Assembly (NCBI RefSeq): GCF_010093595.1
Contig: NW_022985449.1
Location: 158,917-222,916, forward strand
DNA: 64,000 bases
Direction: 5' to 3'
Origin: Mytilinidion resinicola
Taxonomy: Eukaryota; Ascomycota; Dothideomycetes; Mytilinidiales; Mytilinidiaceae
Shown here: piece after piece, positions 42,614-55,815 of the stretch
Layout of the letters: each line of letters begins with the position of its first letter
Numbering within the stretch: position 1 is the stretch's first letter
Notes under the pieces: generated by a model
What the model saw: only the letters and a program-made list of their open reading frames with translations
The model's database searches: none
Told to the model about the DNA's origin: nothing
Program-made: the position numbers and the translations under genes

Positions 42614-43587
42614 GGGGTTGAGCTCTTCGTTCTCTTAGGATTACAGCACGGGAAGGGCGTTTTGTCGTCGCATAGGGATCTCTGAGATATCATGGGTTTG
42701 GGTGTGGATATATAGGGGATAGGTAGCAACAATATTACATAGGACGCGAATATAGTCTATTCTACAAAGCGTGGGCATAAGTGTATCTGTGTGCTTGAGA
42801 GAAGAGAGAACAGTGCAAGTCTCTTACAAAGGTAGTGAAAAACATATATGTGATTTTGGGCAGGCCGCAAGAAAGCTGCTGAATTTGCACAAGTAGGCAG
42901 GGCTGGGCGTGATTAAGGTGGGAAATGTGTTGGAATACAGAGACAAATGGAATCTTGGCGTATTTTTGATAGAGAAGCTACGCCACTTCAAGCGACCAAT
43001 GTCTTCAGGCATCTTTCCCACGTGACTGAGATCACCTAAGACTTGGCAGTGAGAAAAGTGTGGAAGGCCGAGGATGAGCAGTGCCAAGACATACATGATT
43101 AGTAAGGATGCAGGATGTCTTGGCAGTGCTCATCATCTGCATTCCACACATTTCCGATCCGCCAAGCCTTGCCCATGTAGAGATTACCTATTTGGAACCT
43201 TGCAAGACAGGCGCCAAGGTGTGGAGTTTTGTTGTAATTTCCGCAAAGGGATTTGTCCACGTAACCTCGAGCTTGTACGAGCGACACCTTTTCACTCTGC
43301 CGGGATAGTATTGGGCCGCTCAAATATCGTGGCGGAAAAAGTGTCGAGCAAAGATGTCAAGAAACCCAAATGTTACGCCCAGAAGCCTCCCGACCTAGTG
43401 GTTAAAGGATGTATGTAGAGGCCATATGCTTCGAATTGAGATGAACAAACGCAGAGTTGCATTCATTACATGCTAATCTATCGTATCAAAATACGCCCCT
43501 TATCCAGAAGGCCCTGACCGCCTCATAATCCACTAATACCCGAACGCCTTAACCATGCAACTCCATATCACCATCCGTCCCTCTCTC
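42614..43587. other. Convergent intergenic region, ATG9/UTP20
   Basis: 974 bp between two 3' ends. It carries the foldback described at 43053-43154; otherwise nothing is recognised. Confidence 0.55.
43053..43154. repeat. 102-bp foldback (hairpin) sequence
   Basis: Arms 43053-43090 and 43117-43154 (38 bp each) pair with about six or seven mismatches around a 26-base loop. The tightest block is GATGAGCA-TGCCAAGAC against its complement. The copy GACTTGGCAGTG at 43040 partly repeats the right arm. It could be a small foldback transposon, an inverted duplication, or the source of a hairpin RNA. Confidence 0.6.
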
Positions 43588-46500
43588 TCACCATCCCCTC
43601 CTCGCACCTCTAGCCTCACTCCCCTTCTCCTTCCGCTTAACCCTCTTGACATCCTGCCGTCTCCTCTTCTCCCTTCCAAACTCCTCTGGCTTAGATATAG
43701 CCTCAACCCTCCTTTTCGCCCTCCTCCCTTCCCGCCTCTCACGGATTCCCCGCTGCACCTCCCCTACTACTGCCACGTATGCCGTCGTCCCCAGTCTCTT
43801 CTGCAGCGTCGATAGAATCTCTTGCGCTTTATCCGTAAGTGCTTTGTATGCGTCGTTGAACGCGGGATCTGTAGACCGCGGCACGGTAGTCGCGGGATCG
43901 ACGAGGGTGAGCAGTGGAGAAAGAAGGAGTGGTAAAGAAGGCGTTAGAGATTCAGTGGGTAAGGACGAGCATAGTGAGAAGAGCAGAGCCAGGGTGGCGG
44001 TCTTGGGGAACAGCGCTTCGAGGCGCATGATCTTGGTTTCGGCGCGGAGGAGATGCGCGAGGCGGGCCAGGAGGATGTGAAGGGCTGTTGGGAGAGCCTC
44101 TGGCTCGGGGGAGAAGCCGGCGAAGTCGTCGTCAGAGGCCTGGGCTGGGCCTTCTTCTTCCTCGTCCTCATTGTCGTCGCTTGCGACTTTGCGGCGGTTA
44201 TATTTGAGTCCGTTGGCGGCGAAGCAGCGCGCGAGGAAGGCGATGTTGCGGATGCTGTCTGCGCAGAGCTCCTCGGATACGCGCGAGAGTTCGTCGGTGG
44301 ATTTGGGGACTCGGAGGACTTTTAGGGTGCCGTTCATGATGTCGAGCATTTCCCCGCCATGGAGCTCCAGGTCACCGGAGCCGATGAGAGGGAGCGAATC
44401 CAGTCCGGTCTCGGCGTTTGTGGAGGCGAAGTCGCCGAAGTATCGCTGGATTAGTCGGGCAGCTGTGACTTTGACCCATACGTGTGGGAAGGATATGCAT
44501 CTGCGGACCGAAGTCCATAGACCTTCCATACCCACAGCGAACGTCTTGCTGGGGGCGTATTTGCAAAGTTTCGAGAAAGTATTCAGGGAATAGAAGATAA
44601 GCTCCCAAGATCCATCCTCGTCGAGGTCGGCGTGCTCTGCGATGTTTTGCTCGACATGATCGAGAACGTACGCGATTTCCTTCGACTGGCCCTCTGTAAC
44701 TTCAACGAACAGTCCAAAGCTCTGCATCGCTAGTCGTTTGAGGCCCTTGTTGTCCTGGTCCATCCATCTCTTGAGTTGCTCAATGATCCGTTTTGTCTGC
44801 TCACCATCCGTGCGTTCGAAAACCTTTTTCAAGAGAGCACTCGCCATCTCCCGACACTCCTTGGACTCATCATTGAACATTTGAACCGCTAGCGGTATGA
44901 AGACCAACTTGAGGATCTCCTGGATTTTGTTGTCGCCGACCTTGGTGACCAGAAGATTGACAACCTCCATTACAGATTGTCTTCCCTCAACATATTTGTA
45001 GCTCAAGTTTTTGATCAAGAATTCGAGCTGCTTTTCAAATCTCTTCTCAGCTTGAGGATACTCCATGAAGAACTGGAAATACACACTCCGCGCTGCATCT
45101 CTCGAACTTCTTGTCTGATTTGTGACCATCATGGCAGCAACCACATCGATGACCTCGTAAACCTCCGGTATCGCTATTTTACGCGCCATCACTGCTCTAA
45201 GAAAATTGAAAGTTACACCTTGACGGTCTGGCTCGTCGAGATCAGGCTTCAGTTGCTTGAGCAGATAGGCAATGTTCTTTTCCTTGACCTTGACATCTCG
45301 CCTCTCGCGAAGGATTGCAGAGATCAGTTTCAAGGCTGCCTGCGCTAGTTCCGTGTTGCTTGACGGCGAGTTCTTGATGCTTTGAACAGCTTCGGCGACG
45401 TAGAGGGGAGCATTTTTGTCGATTAGAGGAAGAGGCACCTTGATGATGGTCGTGAGAAGGCGCATGGCTGAAACTTGGACTTCTTCTTGTCCCTGAATGA
45501 GGAAGTTGCTGATGATCGGTATGAAGCCTGCAACATTCTGTGGCGTTTGGAGTGACTCCTGCTTGCGAAGAACGGATTGAAGAATGTCCATGGAGAACCG
45601 CGTCATCTTGTAGAAATGAGAGGCCTTTGCGCCCTTTCCAGAACCACGGGACGACTTCATAGTGATGAGATACTTCTTCGTCCGCTCATCATCGTCTGGT
45701 GCACTAGATTGGGACTGCATGCCATTGACTTCTTGAATCAGCTGATAGCAGAATACTAAGATGTCTCGATTCTTAACAGCGTCGTTGAGCTGTATGCCCA
45801 AGCCGATGCGGCGGAGCAGCTCGTCAATTTTTCGGGCCATCTTGATGTTCAGCTTCTCGAGAAGCAGCGCCATGATCGGCCGAACAAGGTCAACGAGATG
45901 ATTCAGGGTTGTTCCCTTTGCAATGAGCTCCATAGAGTCGAAGCTTTTGCTGCTTTTCACTTCTCGCATCTTGCTGATGTATTCTTCTGCATCCTTCTCT
46001 TGTCCAGTGACACCAAAAATGTCGTCCATGATGATTGCCACAATATCTCGTAGGCAGTAGTCGAGGTCTCCAGGAGCCAGGTGATAAGCGAGGTCATCAG
46101 TAGGTGATGATATCTTGTTCAAAAGTGTATGCATCGTGAAGGAGAGAACGTGAAGCTGATAGCCCCGTTGAAGAGCAGCCCGCAAGGCTTTGAGTATAAA
46201 TCCAAAGTAACTGGACCCAATCAAAGTCGAGATTTCGCCCAGAGTGTTTCTCGTCATGTCTCGTGCGTCCTGCGATTTACTCTTCAAGATTTGACAAACA
46301 TCCAAAAGAACGGAATGCAACTTCTCCGCAAATTGATCTGGAGGCAACACACGGAGAACCTTGGTTACCGCAACAGCGATCGGGACACGAAGGCTGACAG
46401 TGGACTCATCTTTCTTGTTCAGAAAATCCATCAGGGCTGGGAGAATGTTGGAGATGAGATCATGCGAGAGCTTTCCCTGAGCTGGAAGGGTCATTGCTAG

Positions 46501-49500
46501 TTTGGTCTGAGGTAGACTGGGCGGCACAGTCATCTCGGCATCAACTGAGGATATTTCAGCGCCATTGACAGAACGCGCGTCTGTAGTAATCGCAGCATCT
46601 AATTCTTTGGCTTTATTTGTTGATCGAGGCTCGATGTATCCCTTAGAAATTCCGGCATGGCTAAGCGCATCCATGATACCTCCAACGAGTCTTATGACTG
46701 TCTTCTCCATATCCTCTTTGCTTTTGATGTAGCTGGTAAATCGGACTAGAAGCGCTCTGTACTGCGGCCACTCAAGATATTGGGCAAGTAAGCTGATGGT
46801 TCGTATCGCCTCTCCTGCAAGGTTGTGGGCACTTTCATCATCCGACTTATCGAAAATGAAATGCTCTATGAGCGGTATGAAAAGGTGTGCTAAGTTGCCA
46901 CTATCAATTTGGCCGGTCTGTGTTTCAGCTGCAAGCCTTCGAAGTGCCCTGGAACGTCGGTGCTGCTGAATATGAAGCACATTTGTGAAAAAAGAAGCCT
47001 CATCATCATCTCCTGCCAGAAGAATGTGGAGATCGGAAACCGGAGACCAAGTAGGGAAGCGTCGCACTAGCTGTGCAAGGACCGAGAGGTACTCTGACCT
47101 GACTAGTTCGGAATGCTCACGAAACCCCTGTTGAAATCCTGGAAGGATAGTTTCCGATATCAGAGCTTTGAACTCATCGACAGAGCTACTGTCGCTGTCT
47201 GTGGAAGCGGCTTCAATGAATCGTCGAAGGGAGTATGACGCGTTAACCCGAATACTCAGTTCCTCGCTGTCTTTGATATAGTAGAGCATGTTGAAAACCA
47301 GAGGGCGCCATTGCCTGAGATTATAAAAGAGATAATTATCTTCGTTAATGACGCCGAAGGCTCGAGATCGTCGTTCAAAGTCCGGTTCATCGAGTCTGTC
47401 TATGGAGAAAGAGTTAAGCCCTGAACAGATATCTGCAACCTCCTGCAGATCGACATGGCTTTCGGATAGATCTTTGATAATAGCGCAAAGAACTTGTCTG
47501 TTTGGACGATCCTTGAAGAAGGCGAACAGCGAGCTTGTGACACTGAATATGTCGTCGAATATACCTGTAGCCCCAAGATCACATCGAGGAATGAATTCGT
47601 GGAGAATCTTTAGGAGGTTTCCTTTGGTTTGTGGATTGACACGCTTCGTAGGTTGCCGTAATAGGAAAGTTGCTATCTCGATCAAGTTCTGTGACTCGGA
47701 GGAACCGACGACGAATGGTGCTAGATCTGCGACACAGCCAACGGCAGTCTCCAAAAGATCCTTGCTAGGGCCTTTGCGCAGTAGATTTCCGATCTGCGTC
47801 AAGAACATGTTGGAATATGGTTCCAGAATTTGGCTTCGGACCTCGTCCCTCAGCTCGTCCGCGTTGGCAGTGGATACCTCGTTGCCGATGTGGACAAGCT
47901 TAACAATACTTCGCAAGATATCGTTCAACACGAATAGCTTTACCTCGTCTTTTGCAGAAGGGACCTCGAGGCATTTCAAAATCTTAGTCAAGATATCAGG
48001 GTTGCAAGTTACGAGAAACAATGCGGTCGAGAGCGACTTGGCCCATACCGAAAATAATCTGAGAAGCCCAGAAATGGAATGGGCTGTCTCGTTAGGTAGT
48101 CGTTCCAGTCTTGGTTCGGCCAGCTCCCGGATAATGACAGGTACATAGGGTTTCCAAGCAAATTCTGGGCAGCTTTCGAAAAACATATTCAGTGAGTGAA
48201 ATCCTACTTGTCTGATAGATTTCAGCAGTGACAATGGAGCATTTTGCGGAAGGGAAGCTCCGGCATCGTGTTCGCTGATACCGCGGCTAGCCCGAATCAA
48301 GCAGTATAGCAGAGGATCCACTATTCTTGGGACATATGGCAGAACTGTGGCCTGAAGAGTGTTGATGAAGTCTTCGAACATGTTGAGGAGGCCGAAATGC
48401 TTTCTGGGTTCCAGAATATCTTGTCTTACAAGATCCTCGTTGAGACTTTTGTTCTGGATAATCGAGATGTCTTTGAGCTGCCCAAGAGCAATGTCTAGGA
48501 ACTGAGCGGTGGCGCCCTCTCCTAATCTTGTCAACGCGATAAAGACGGCCTTTCGTCGGGATTCCTGGCCTCGTTTCCCACTTGCTGACCCAGATCGACT
48601 AACGACTCTGCCGTAGAGCAGTCGTAGTATGATTGGTAAAAGCGCTTCACGATGGTCTTCTTGGATATTATCCTCGTCGTCGCCAATGTCTAGAAACACA
48701 GATATCTGCTCCCGGAATCGAGCCTCGTCAAGGAGATTGAAGAGATTCTCCTCGTATCGATTAACCGCAGCGTTCTTCCACGTCAGAATAGCCTTGAGGG
48801 CGGACTTTTGGATTTCGACATCTCCATTTTCGAGAAGAGAAAGCAGCGTCGAGTAGACTTCGGTCGACTTGTACAAGACCTTGGGATTAACGAATTGCGC
48901 GAACAGCGAAAGCATAGCCTTCTGTTCTTTTCGAGCCCACCGAAGGGGCTGCGCTTCTTCAGCATCTACGGCGTCGTCCTCGGAAGCTTCTTGGTTGGTA
49001 TTGATATCCGTCTTTGATACCCAATCGAGAAGTACCGGCACTAGAAGTCGCGACCGTTTCTCAGCGACGTGTGGAATTGCATTGAGAACACGAAGTGCTT
49101 GAGTTCTGTTGGCAGAAGAAATTAGATGGGCTGGCTGATGCTGAGATTCGAAAAGGTCTTTCAGCTGCGAGGAAGCTTCGTCGTTGACTTTCTGCGTATC
49201 TTCGATGACAACGATTAGATGATTGACATTGCTGCATTCGAACTCAGACATGCGCTCTGTAGACTTGGCCTCATCGTTTTTCGGAGCTTGTATTTCTGGA
49301 TGGTCCGGAATGCTTTCCAGCCAAGCAAACGCAATCTGCGAAACTGCCGCTTCCCCTTCGCTGGTTGCACATATTTCTTTTAGGGCTGAGCATGAATCAT
49401 CCCAGAGCTGGGCAAATCTGACATGCAGAAGCCCAAAGCAGAATTGCGGGATTGCTGTTGAAAGCCAAGGATCCGAAGCTACGGATTTATAGCTGGTAGC

Positions 49501-51624
49501 TAGCTTTCTCATATTCATAGAAAGTGAGCGTGATGTTTCTATGCCGATGGGACTCTCTTCGATCAGAATGGCCGTGGATAGGATCTGACATATCTCGCCT
49601 TGCAGAGTAGAAACAATAACACTGAGTACTTCCAGTGCTGCCAGCCGTAGACCGTGCGACGGTGACCCGAGACATGGCAACAGGGCAGCTTTCAATGTTT
49701 CCATGTGCGGTCCTCTGAAGTCAAAAGCCTGCGGTCCCTTAGTTATCAAGGAGAGAAGTGCCTGCCAATAATGTATATGATGTCCATAGTTCGTGGATGC
49801 GAGACATAAAGATTGCCATTGGCCTTGGAGTGATTCAAAATTGTGTCCGCTTTTGATCAAATACGAGAAGCCAGTACCGAAAGCGAATATGTTCCTAGGT
49901 GAATCGGTACTAGACTGAGGCGATTGTAACACTTTGTCGAAAAGACTCGAAATGCTCTTCAGCATATTTTCTTTGTGAGAAGGATCTATTGCAAGGGTCT
50001 GACTTGCGGAAATGAAGCCGTTACACTTGTAAATTAGCGCATCCTTGCGACTATGAGTCGTCTCGGCAATTGTATTGAATAGTGTGACAGCTTGTTCTTG
50101 CCATTCGACGGGGCACTTCAAACTTTGAGATGGGATGGCCGAGTTTTGGGATAGGCGAGGCAATACGACACAAAGTTCGTCACCGTGGGTCTGCCATTTT
50201 GAAGCAATGAATCTATTTTCGCATTAGTTCATACTCGTGGTTAGATTCATCAACACATACCTTCTAAAATGCGGCAAAAGCAAGGTCCCAAATCGCTCGG
50301 AGCCCAAGCTTGCAAAGAACATGCAAAATGGCAAAAAATGAGACTCCCAAGGTTCAGTGGTGAAGCGTTCAAGAACTCTGAGGTGAGATATTGATGCTTC
50401 TAGAGGGCAACTCTGAAAAACAACCGCATATGCACTTAGCACGTTGGCGTAGGCTGTCGAATAACGACTTCCCTCAATGCCAGCGGTGACAGAATCTAGG
50501 GTCTCTAGAACGTCTTTCCAATCCTCAACACGATTGCCTTTCCGCACACCAGAGACCAAGAAGATCAGCTGGGCGGAGAGTCGGATACCGTCCTCTCTCT
50601 CAGGGGAGTTATGGAGTCTTATCTGCTTGAGAATTGCGGTAAGAAGTGGTTTGAAAGTAGTGGAATTGGTGTGATGAATCAGCGCAGTCACCACGCCTTT
50701 CAGAACATCCTCAATAGCAGAAGATGGCTCTTGATATTCGCGAGATTTGAGAGAAGCGTAGGTCTGAGCCATCAGTTCCTGCACGATGACTTGTCCACCA
50801 GAATGTACGCCGTTCTGTACACCTTTTATAGACTCTGTGATGAGGACCATCAGGCCTTGCTTGTACTGATCGATGTTCTTCTGGTCCGAAAAGCCCTGCA
50901 AATCTTTGACGATGTGCTCGAAGATGTTTTCCAGTGGGGTTTTATCCCTGTGGTATGACGCTGTTGCTTTCCGGAATAGAAAGCTGAGAGATTCTGCGGC
51001 GAACCTCATAACGAAGTACTTTTGTTGCCGTTTCCCCAGAAGTGGTGCCATCAGATCGAAAAGTGGTCGCAGATCTGGTACGAGGAGTTTCGATAGATAC
51101 TTGAAGAGCCATGCTAGGCAAGTAAAGCTCCATTCGATAATCTCAGGTTCTTGCCTAGTAGCAGCGAGCTGGGAAACAATCGACACTGTTCGCGCAAAGT
51201 GTTTCTCGAATCGCACACCCAGATCGTGCGCGAAATGGCCCACAAGGTTCAAGAGCGGTTCCAAGCTCCAGATATCCCCCTTCTCAATATATTCCAGCAG
51301 TATGTCCAGGATGCGGTCGCCATGGTGGAGGATTTGGGGGAGGCTTTCGCAAAGAGAGTTGACTTCTCGGGAGAATTTGGTGAAGTCTTCGGAGATATTG
51401 CGGTCCCTCCAATCGTCTAAGGAGGTCTTGAAGTATGAGAAGTTCGCGGTAACGTCTCCGTCGTCGTCGGTGGGGCGGCGAACTCGGCGTACTGGGTCGA
51501 TGCTAAGCTTTGCGATGCGCTGGGAGAAGGATTCGAAGTGGTGTTTTCGGGAGGAGGGGGTTCCGCCTTTTGTATTCTTTGGCCGGAAGGGCTTTTCTGG
51601 CCGGCCTCGAGACATTATGGCCAT
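43588..51624 (-). CDS. UTP20: U3 snoRNP (SSU processome) protein UTP20
   Basis: Exon 1 50261-51624 (MAIMSRGRPEKPFRPK; a second Met three codons on) and exon 2 43588-50212 join over a 48-bp intron (GTATGT donor) to give RRFIASKWQTHGDELC. The product is 2662 residues, in the range of fungal Utp20. Nearly the whole length is HEAT-like helical repeats. The conserved C-terminal region includes KNLSYKYVEGRQSVMEVVNL, FNDESKECREMASALLKK and DQDNKGLKRLAMQSFGLFVE, and the end is Lys/Arg-rich (VKRVKRKEKG). Utp20 is a large nucleolar scaffold required for 18S rRNA production. It is divergent from the CWF19-like gene. Confidence 0.95.
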
Positions 51625-51897
51625 GTTTGCGGTTTGGCTGTCAAGCAAGGTTCATGCGTGGGAAGTCTAAAAAAAATGATGGATGCCAAGATTTCACGCT
51701 ATCCCCAATCGGGGATCCTTGCTAGCGCGCTTCGACCACCAGAAAACTCGACGTTGATTCACCACAACACCGCATCTTAGATATGCACTTAGCGTGCGGT
51801 CACTTATCTTCCCTTCTTTCACCATTACAATGTCACAGATGAGCAACTGACTAGCCTTGCTGAAGCCTCACTCGCTGGCCTCAATTTAAGATTCAGC
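51625..51897. promoter_or_regulatory. Divergent promoter, UTP20 and CWF19-like gene
   Basis: 273 bp separating two outward-reading RNA-metabolism genes. No PAC or RRPE rRNA-biogenesis motif was identified. Confidence 0.5.
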
Positions 51898-53645
51898 ATG
51901 GCCTCGAAAATGTAAGTGCAACCATTCCCAATCTATTTCCCGTTTCGATATACATCATTTCAATCTTATATCCGTATTGTTCTGTTCAAAAGGGAAATCT
52001 GAAAGTGAGCTTTCTAATTAAAGACAGTCTCGTGGTTGGTGGTGTTTACGGCCAATTCCCTGCCGTGTTCAGCAAGATATCGGCACTGCATGCTAAGAAT
52101 GCCTTCGCGCTTGCAATCATCGTAGGGGACCTATTTGCGGATCCCGTGACGGCGACATCGCAAGACAAAGACAACGTGAAATCCCTCATTCACGGAAACA
52201 TTGATATCCCGCTCCCAATCTACTTTGCTCTTAGCAAACAAGGACTCCCCGAAGATGTCATTGAGAAGCTAGAAAGCTCTGCTGGTGAACTGTGTTCCAA
52301 TCTCTATTTCCTCGGAAAACGAACTACCATCAAGACCTCTGAAGGCATCCGTATTGTTGCCCTTGGCGGGAACCTAGATCCTAACATCACTGGTGGTGCG
52401 TCGAAAGACAAATACCCACCATTCTATGGCGAAGGGGATGCGAGAGCCTTACGCGGAGCCAACACAGCCGACATCCTAGTGACAAGCGAATGGCCAGCAG
52501 GCATCAGGACGGGCTCAAAAGTCGAGTTCCAGTCAGATCTAGGAGAGCCACCATCTCAGCAATGCATTGCCGATCTAAGCTCGACTCTAAAGCCTCGCTA
52601 CCATTTCTCCACTTCTACGGACACTTTCTTCGAGCGCGAACCTTTCTTCCACGCACCAACTGAGGAATCACCAGACACGTTCCCAATCACCCGATTCATC
52701 AGTATGGCTTCATTCGGAAATCCAAAGAAGCAGAAGTGGATATATGCCTTCTCGCTAGATCCAACTGCCGCATCACCCGTCGCCGTCCCTGTCGGGGCAA
52801 CTGCCTCGCCGTTGTCTATGGCGGGCAAAAAGCGACCCGCGCAGCCGAGTCAAGCGTCGTCTTTTCGTTTTGCTGGCAGCGGCCATGGCCGAGGAAATAA
52901 GCGTCGTCGCGCACCTCCTACAGCTGGCGAATGTTTCTTCTGTCTCTCGAATCCCAACCTGGCAACTCATCTCATAACCTCAATCGGAGACAACGCATAT
53001 CTAACGACCGCCAAGGGACCACTTAGCACCGGACAGACATTCCCCAAATTGGCGTTCCCATGTCACATACTCATCATTCCACTGACCCACGAAGCTACCC
53101 TGGCGTCTATCGAAGAAGAGTCTCGCCATGCACTATACGAAGAGATGAACAAATATCGAAGCGCCATCCATAGCATGCTCATCTCCCTCGCCGGATCAGA
53201 GCTAGGGTCAGTCACTTGGGAAGTCAGTCGATCCGGCGGCGTCCATACCCATTGGCAATTCCTTCCGATATCAGCAGATCTTATTCGCCAAGGGCTAGTA
53301 GAGGCCGCCTTCAAAGTGGAAGCTGAGAATCAGAAATATCCGAAGTTCGAAGCCAGGGATGTCGGTGATGGCTCCGAAGAATCCAATGACTTCTTCAGAG
53401 TCGTCATCTGGTCCAGTCCGGAAAATGATGATAGCGAGGGCAAGGAAACGAGCCTCGTCCTTCCCCTGGATGCATCATTCAGGTTCGACTTGCAGTTCGG
53501 ACGGAGGGTTCTAGCCAAGCTTCTAGGGTTGGAGCAGCGTATCGACTGGCACGACTGTGGGCAGACGCATGAGCAGGAGGAAGCGGATGTTGCGGCATTC
53601 AAGTCCGCATTCAGCGACTATGATTTCACTTTAAGCGACGAGTAG
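51898..53645 (+). CDS. CWF19-like protein (CWF19L1/Drn1 type)
   Basis: Exon 1 is only 14 bp (51898-51911, MASK plus two bases). A 116-bp intron with GTAAGT donor and TTCTAATTAAAGACAG end leads to exon 2 (52028-53645), producing MASKILVVGGVYGQFPAVFS and 543 residues. The N-terminal domain is a calcineurin-like phosphoesterase fold without its usual metal ligands (GDLFADP, GGNLDPNITGG). The middle has CwfJ-C domain 1: CFFCLSNPNLATHLI, HILIIPLTH, and the histidine-triad-like GGVHTHWQFLP. The C-terminus has CwfJ-C domain 2. Yeast Drn1 assists the lariat debranching enzyme Dbr1; relatives act in splicing. The tiny first exon would be missed by simple gene finding. Confidence 0.9.
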
Positions 53646-54496
53646 TGGCAGGCTCTAGCAGGAGCATCGAGGTTGATTCAATCAATGAAAAACGCTATCA
53701 GGAGCACCTGGCGTATTGGAAAGACATCCGGGCAGGATCATGTAGGATTACTAGGTACCCAAACCCCACCCACGAGATGCTTTTAGTCATGCCAAGTTTA
53801 ATAGCAAGATTGTGAGGGGAAAATGTAGCAGCCTTGAACCCCGTGACGAGGTGGAATGGGCGACAGCCGCCGAATCGGAGGATTGAGCCCTTTCGAACCA
53901 GGCACATGTCTGCATCTATCAAGCCTACCCGACACTCTCAACAGATCGCGGCATCGGCCTGTCGGCGGACAGGGCGCACTTGTTCTAGCGCGCATCGCGA
54001 AGCTTGTGTTTCGGCCAGGGACCATAAAATAAGACCCGACAGGCGATCTGCACCCCAGAACGAATGATAAGAGATCCCCACCCATCGTGTTGCCTGCCAC
54101 GCTCTCCACTCCAATCTTTCGCCTTTGCACCCCTCCAACGATCTCGCCAAGCACGCTGTCCTTGCATAAAGGGCGGCCCCATACACCAAATGAAGCAGCT
54201 CCATTCACTGCTCAGGAACGCGGCCTCTACGCGCTTTGCATATCACTCTTGGCACTTCCCTTGACCTTCCACTTTGATCTCGTTGTCGCTATAATGGAAA
54301 CTGTTTATGAGGATGCGACTAGGCGTGTTGTTATCGTTAGCTTGCGACTACTAACATTCACTCAAACATCGCGGGAGCCTCCGACAGTGAAGAGATACTT
54401 AAAAGGTGGCGAAGATCGCGGAGTCTCCCTCCTCTAGCTAGCTAGGACCAGCATCTGATTAACGGTTGCATCAATTGCCAAAACTTCTCCGCAAAC
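53646..54496. other. Intergenic region before the secreted nuclease gene
   Basis: 851 bp, 3' of the CWF19-like gene and 5' of the DUF1524 gene. Overlapping frames of 60-140 codons on both strands have no motif and no codon bias. The 60 bp before ATG 54497 form the leader. Confidence 0.45.
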
Positions 54497-55341
54497 ATGA
54501 AAATGCTTCTTGCCATTGGCCTTCTTGTAGCCTCGTCCGTAGTCCACGCACTACCCGCCCCTGCTCCAGCTCCATCACCACCAGGTGTCCCTACCACGGC
54601 GACGGCTAAGAGCAATTTAGCTGCCTTGACCGTTGCAGCTCAGGGCTCCCAGGACGGCTACTCCCGAGATCTGTTCCCTCACTGGATCACTCAGAGCGGG
54701 TAATGCATTCAATTCCCCAATTGCATCAAATTAACTGACAATTCAGTACGTGCAACACGCGCGAGGTTGTTCTCAAGCGCGATGGCACCAATGTCGTTAC
54801 AAATTCCGCCTGTGCTTCCACAAGTGGCTCATGGTATTCTCCCTATGATGGAGCTACTTGGACCGCTGCCAGTGATCTTGATATAGGTGATTATTACAAT
54901 CCAACATGCAGTGATTGCTCTAAACCAACAACATAGATCATTTGGTGCCTCTCTCGAACGCTTGGAAGGTGAGCTTAGTTCTACCCGCTTTCATTGAGGA
55001 TACCTTGGACTTATACTTATTTTCAGTCTGGTGCCGCTTCATGGACTACCGCGCATCGTCAGGCGTTCGCCAACGACCTGACAAACCCGCAACTGCTTGC
55101 TGTAACAGACAACGTCAACGAAGCAAAGGGTGATAGTGGACCTGAGGACTGGAAGCCCCCTCTTAGTAAGTTCTTTTGTTCATTAATCTATAGCCAGAGC
55201 ACCCAAAGCTAACAACATATCCTTTCAGCCTCGTATTACTGCACATACGCAAAGATGTGGGTCAAGGTCAAGTACGTCTACGACCTGACTATCACATCGG
55301 CAGAGAAGAGCGCACTGACGAGCATGTTGAACACGTGCTGA
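54497..55341 (+). CDS. Secreted HNH-type nuclease, DUF1524 family
   Basis: Five exons: 54497-54699, 54747-54886, 54937-54968, 55027-55165 and 55229-55341, giving 208 residues. A signal peptide (KMLLAIGLLVASSVVHALP) is followed by a Pro/Ala spacer. The mature domain reads GYSRDLFPHWI, TCNTREVVLKRDG, the active-site block LDIDHLVPLSNAWKSGAASW, then VTDNVNEAKGDSGPEDWKP and YYCTYAKMWV. IDHLVPL with the following N-x-x-KGD is the HNH-like signature of this secreted fungal family. Cys pairs suit an extracellular protein. Role inferred: extracellular nucleic-acid hydrolysis for nutrition or competition. Exon 3 is only 32 bp. Confidence 0.9.
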
Positions 55342-55815
55342 GTGTTGCATCCGCATAATCTCAAAAGGGCGACAAGATCACCCAGCTGGTAGAAAACAAG
55401 ATTTCGTTACGCTTTTACATCCGTCGTCTTTGATACTAGGTGGACACGATTTCATTGCTTATTTCTATAGTCAATGCTTTTCCTCCATTTTGGGTTTGGC
55501 CGACCCACCCTCAAGCTATCTCTTCGTGTGCCGTTGTCATCTACTCATCGCAATTTGAAATAAACCATGCTTATGTCTCATGAGGGAAAAGAAGAGAGAG
55601 CAGCACGCCGCCGATACATAGGTCAGAGTCTCGCTCTGCTCAAGCTTACTTTGGCTCCGGCTGCTCTTTCCTTAGACACGAATGCCACCTGATATTCCCC
55701 CACACCACGTGTCTACCTTACCATCTACAAACCCTATGACTCTTCTCCAGAACCTATATATCATCATCAACATCAGCCCGCAAGCCTAGAAGGAACCCCC
55801 CTCCCCAACCTACCG
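55342..55815. other. Intergenic region
   Basis: 474 bp with no gene or repeat recognised. It serves as the 3' region of the nuclease gene and the 5' region of the 55816 gene. Confidence 0.45.

Noticed and set aside
47348..48148. 266-codon plus-strand frame inside UTP20
   Set aside because: Antisense shadow of a long conserved HEAT-repeat protein; Ser/Arg-rich with no motif.
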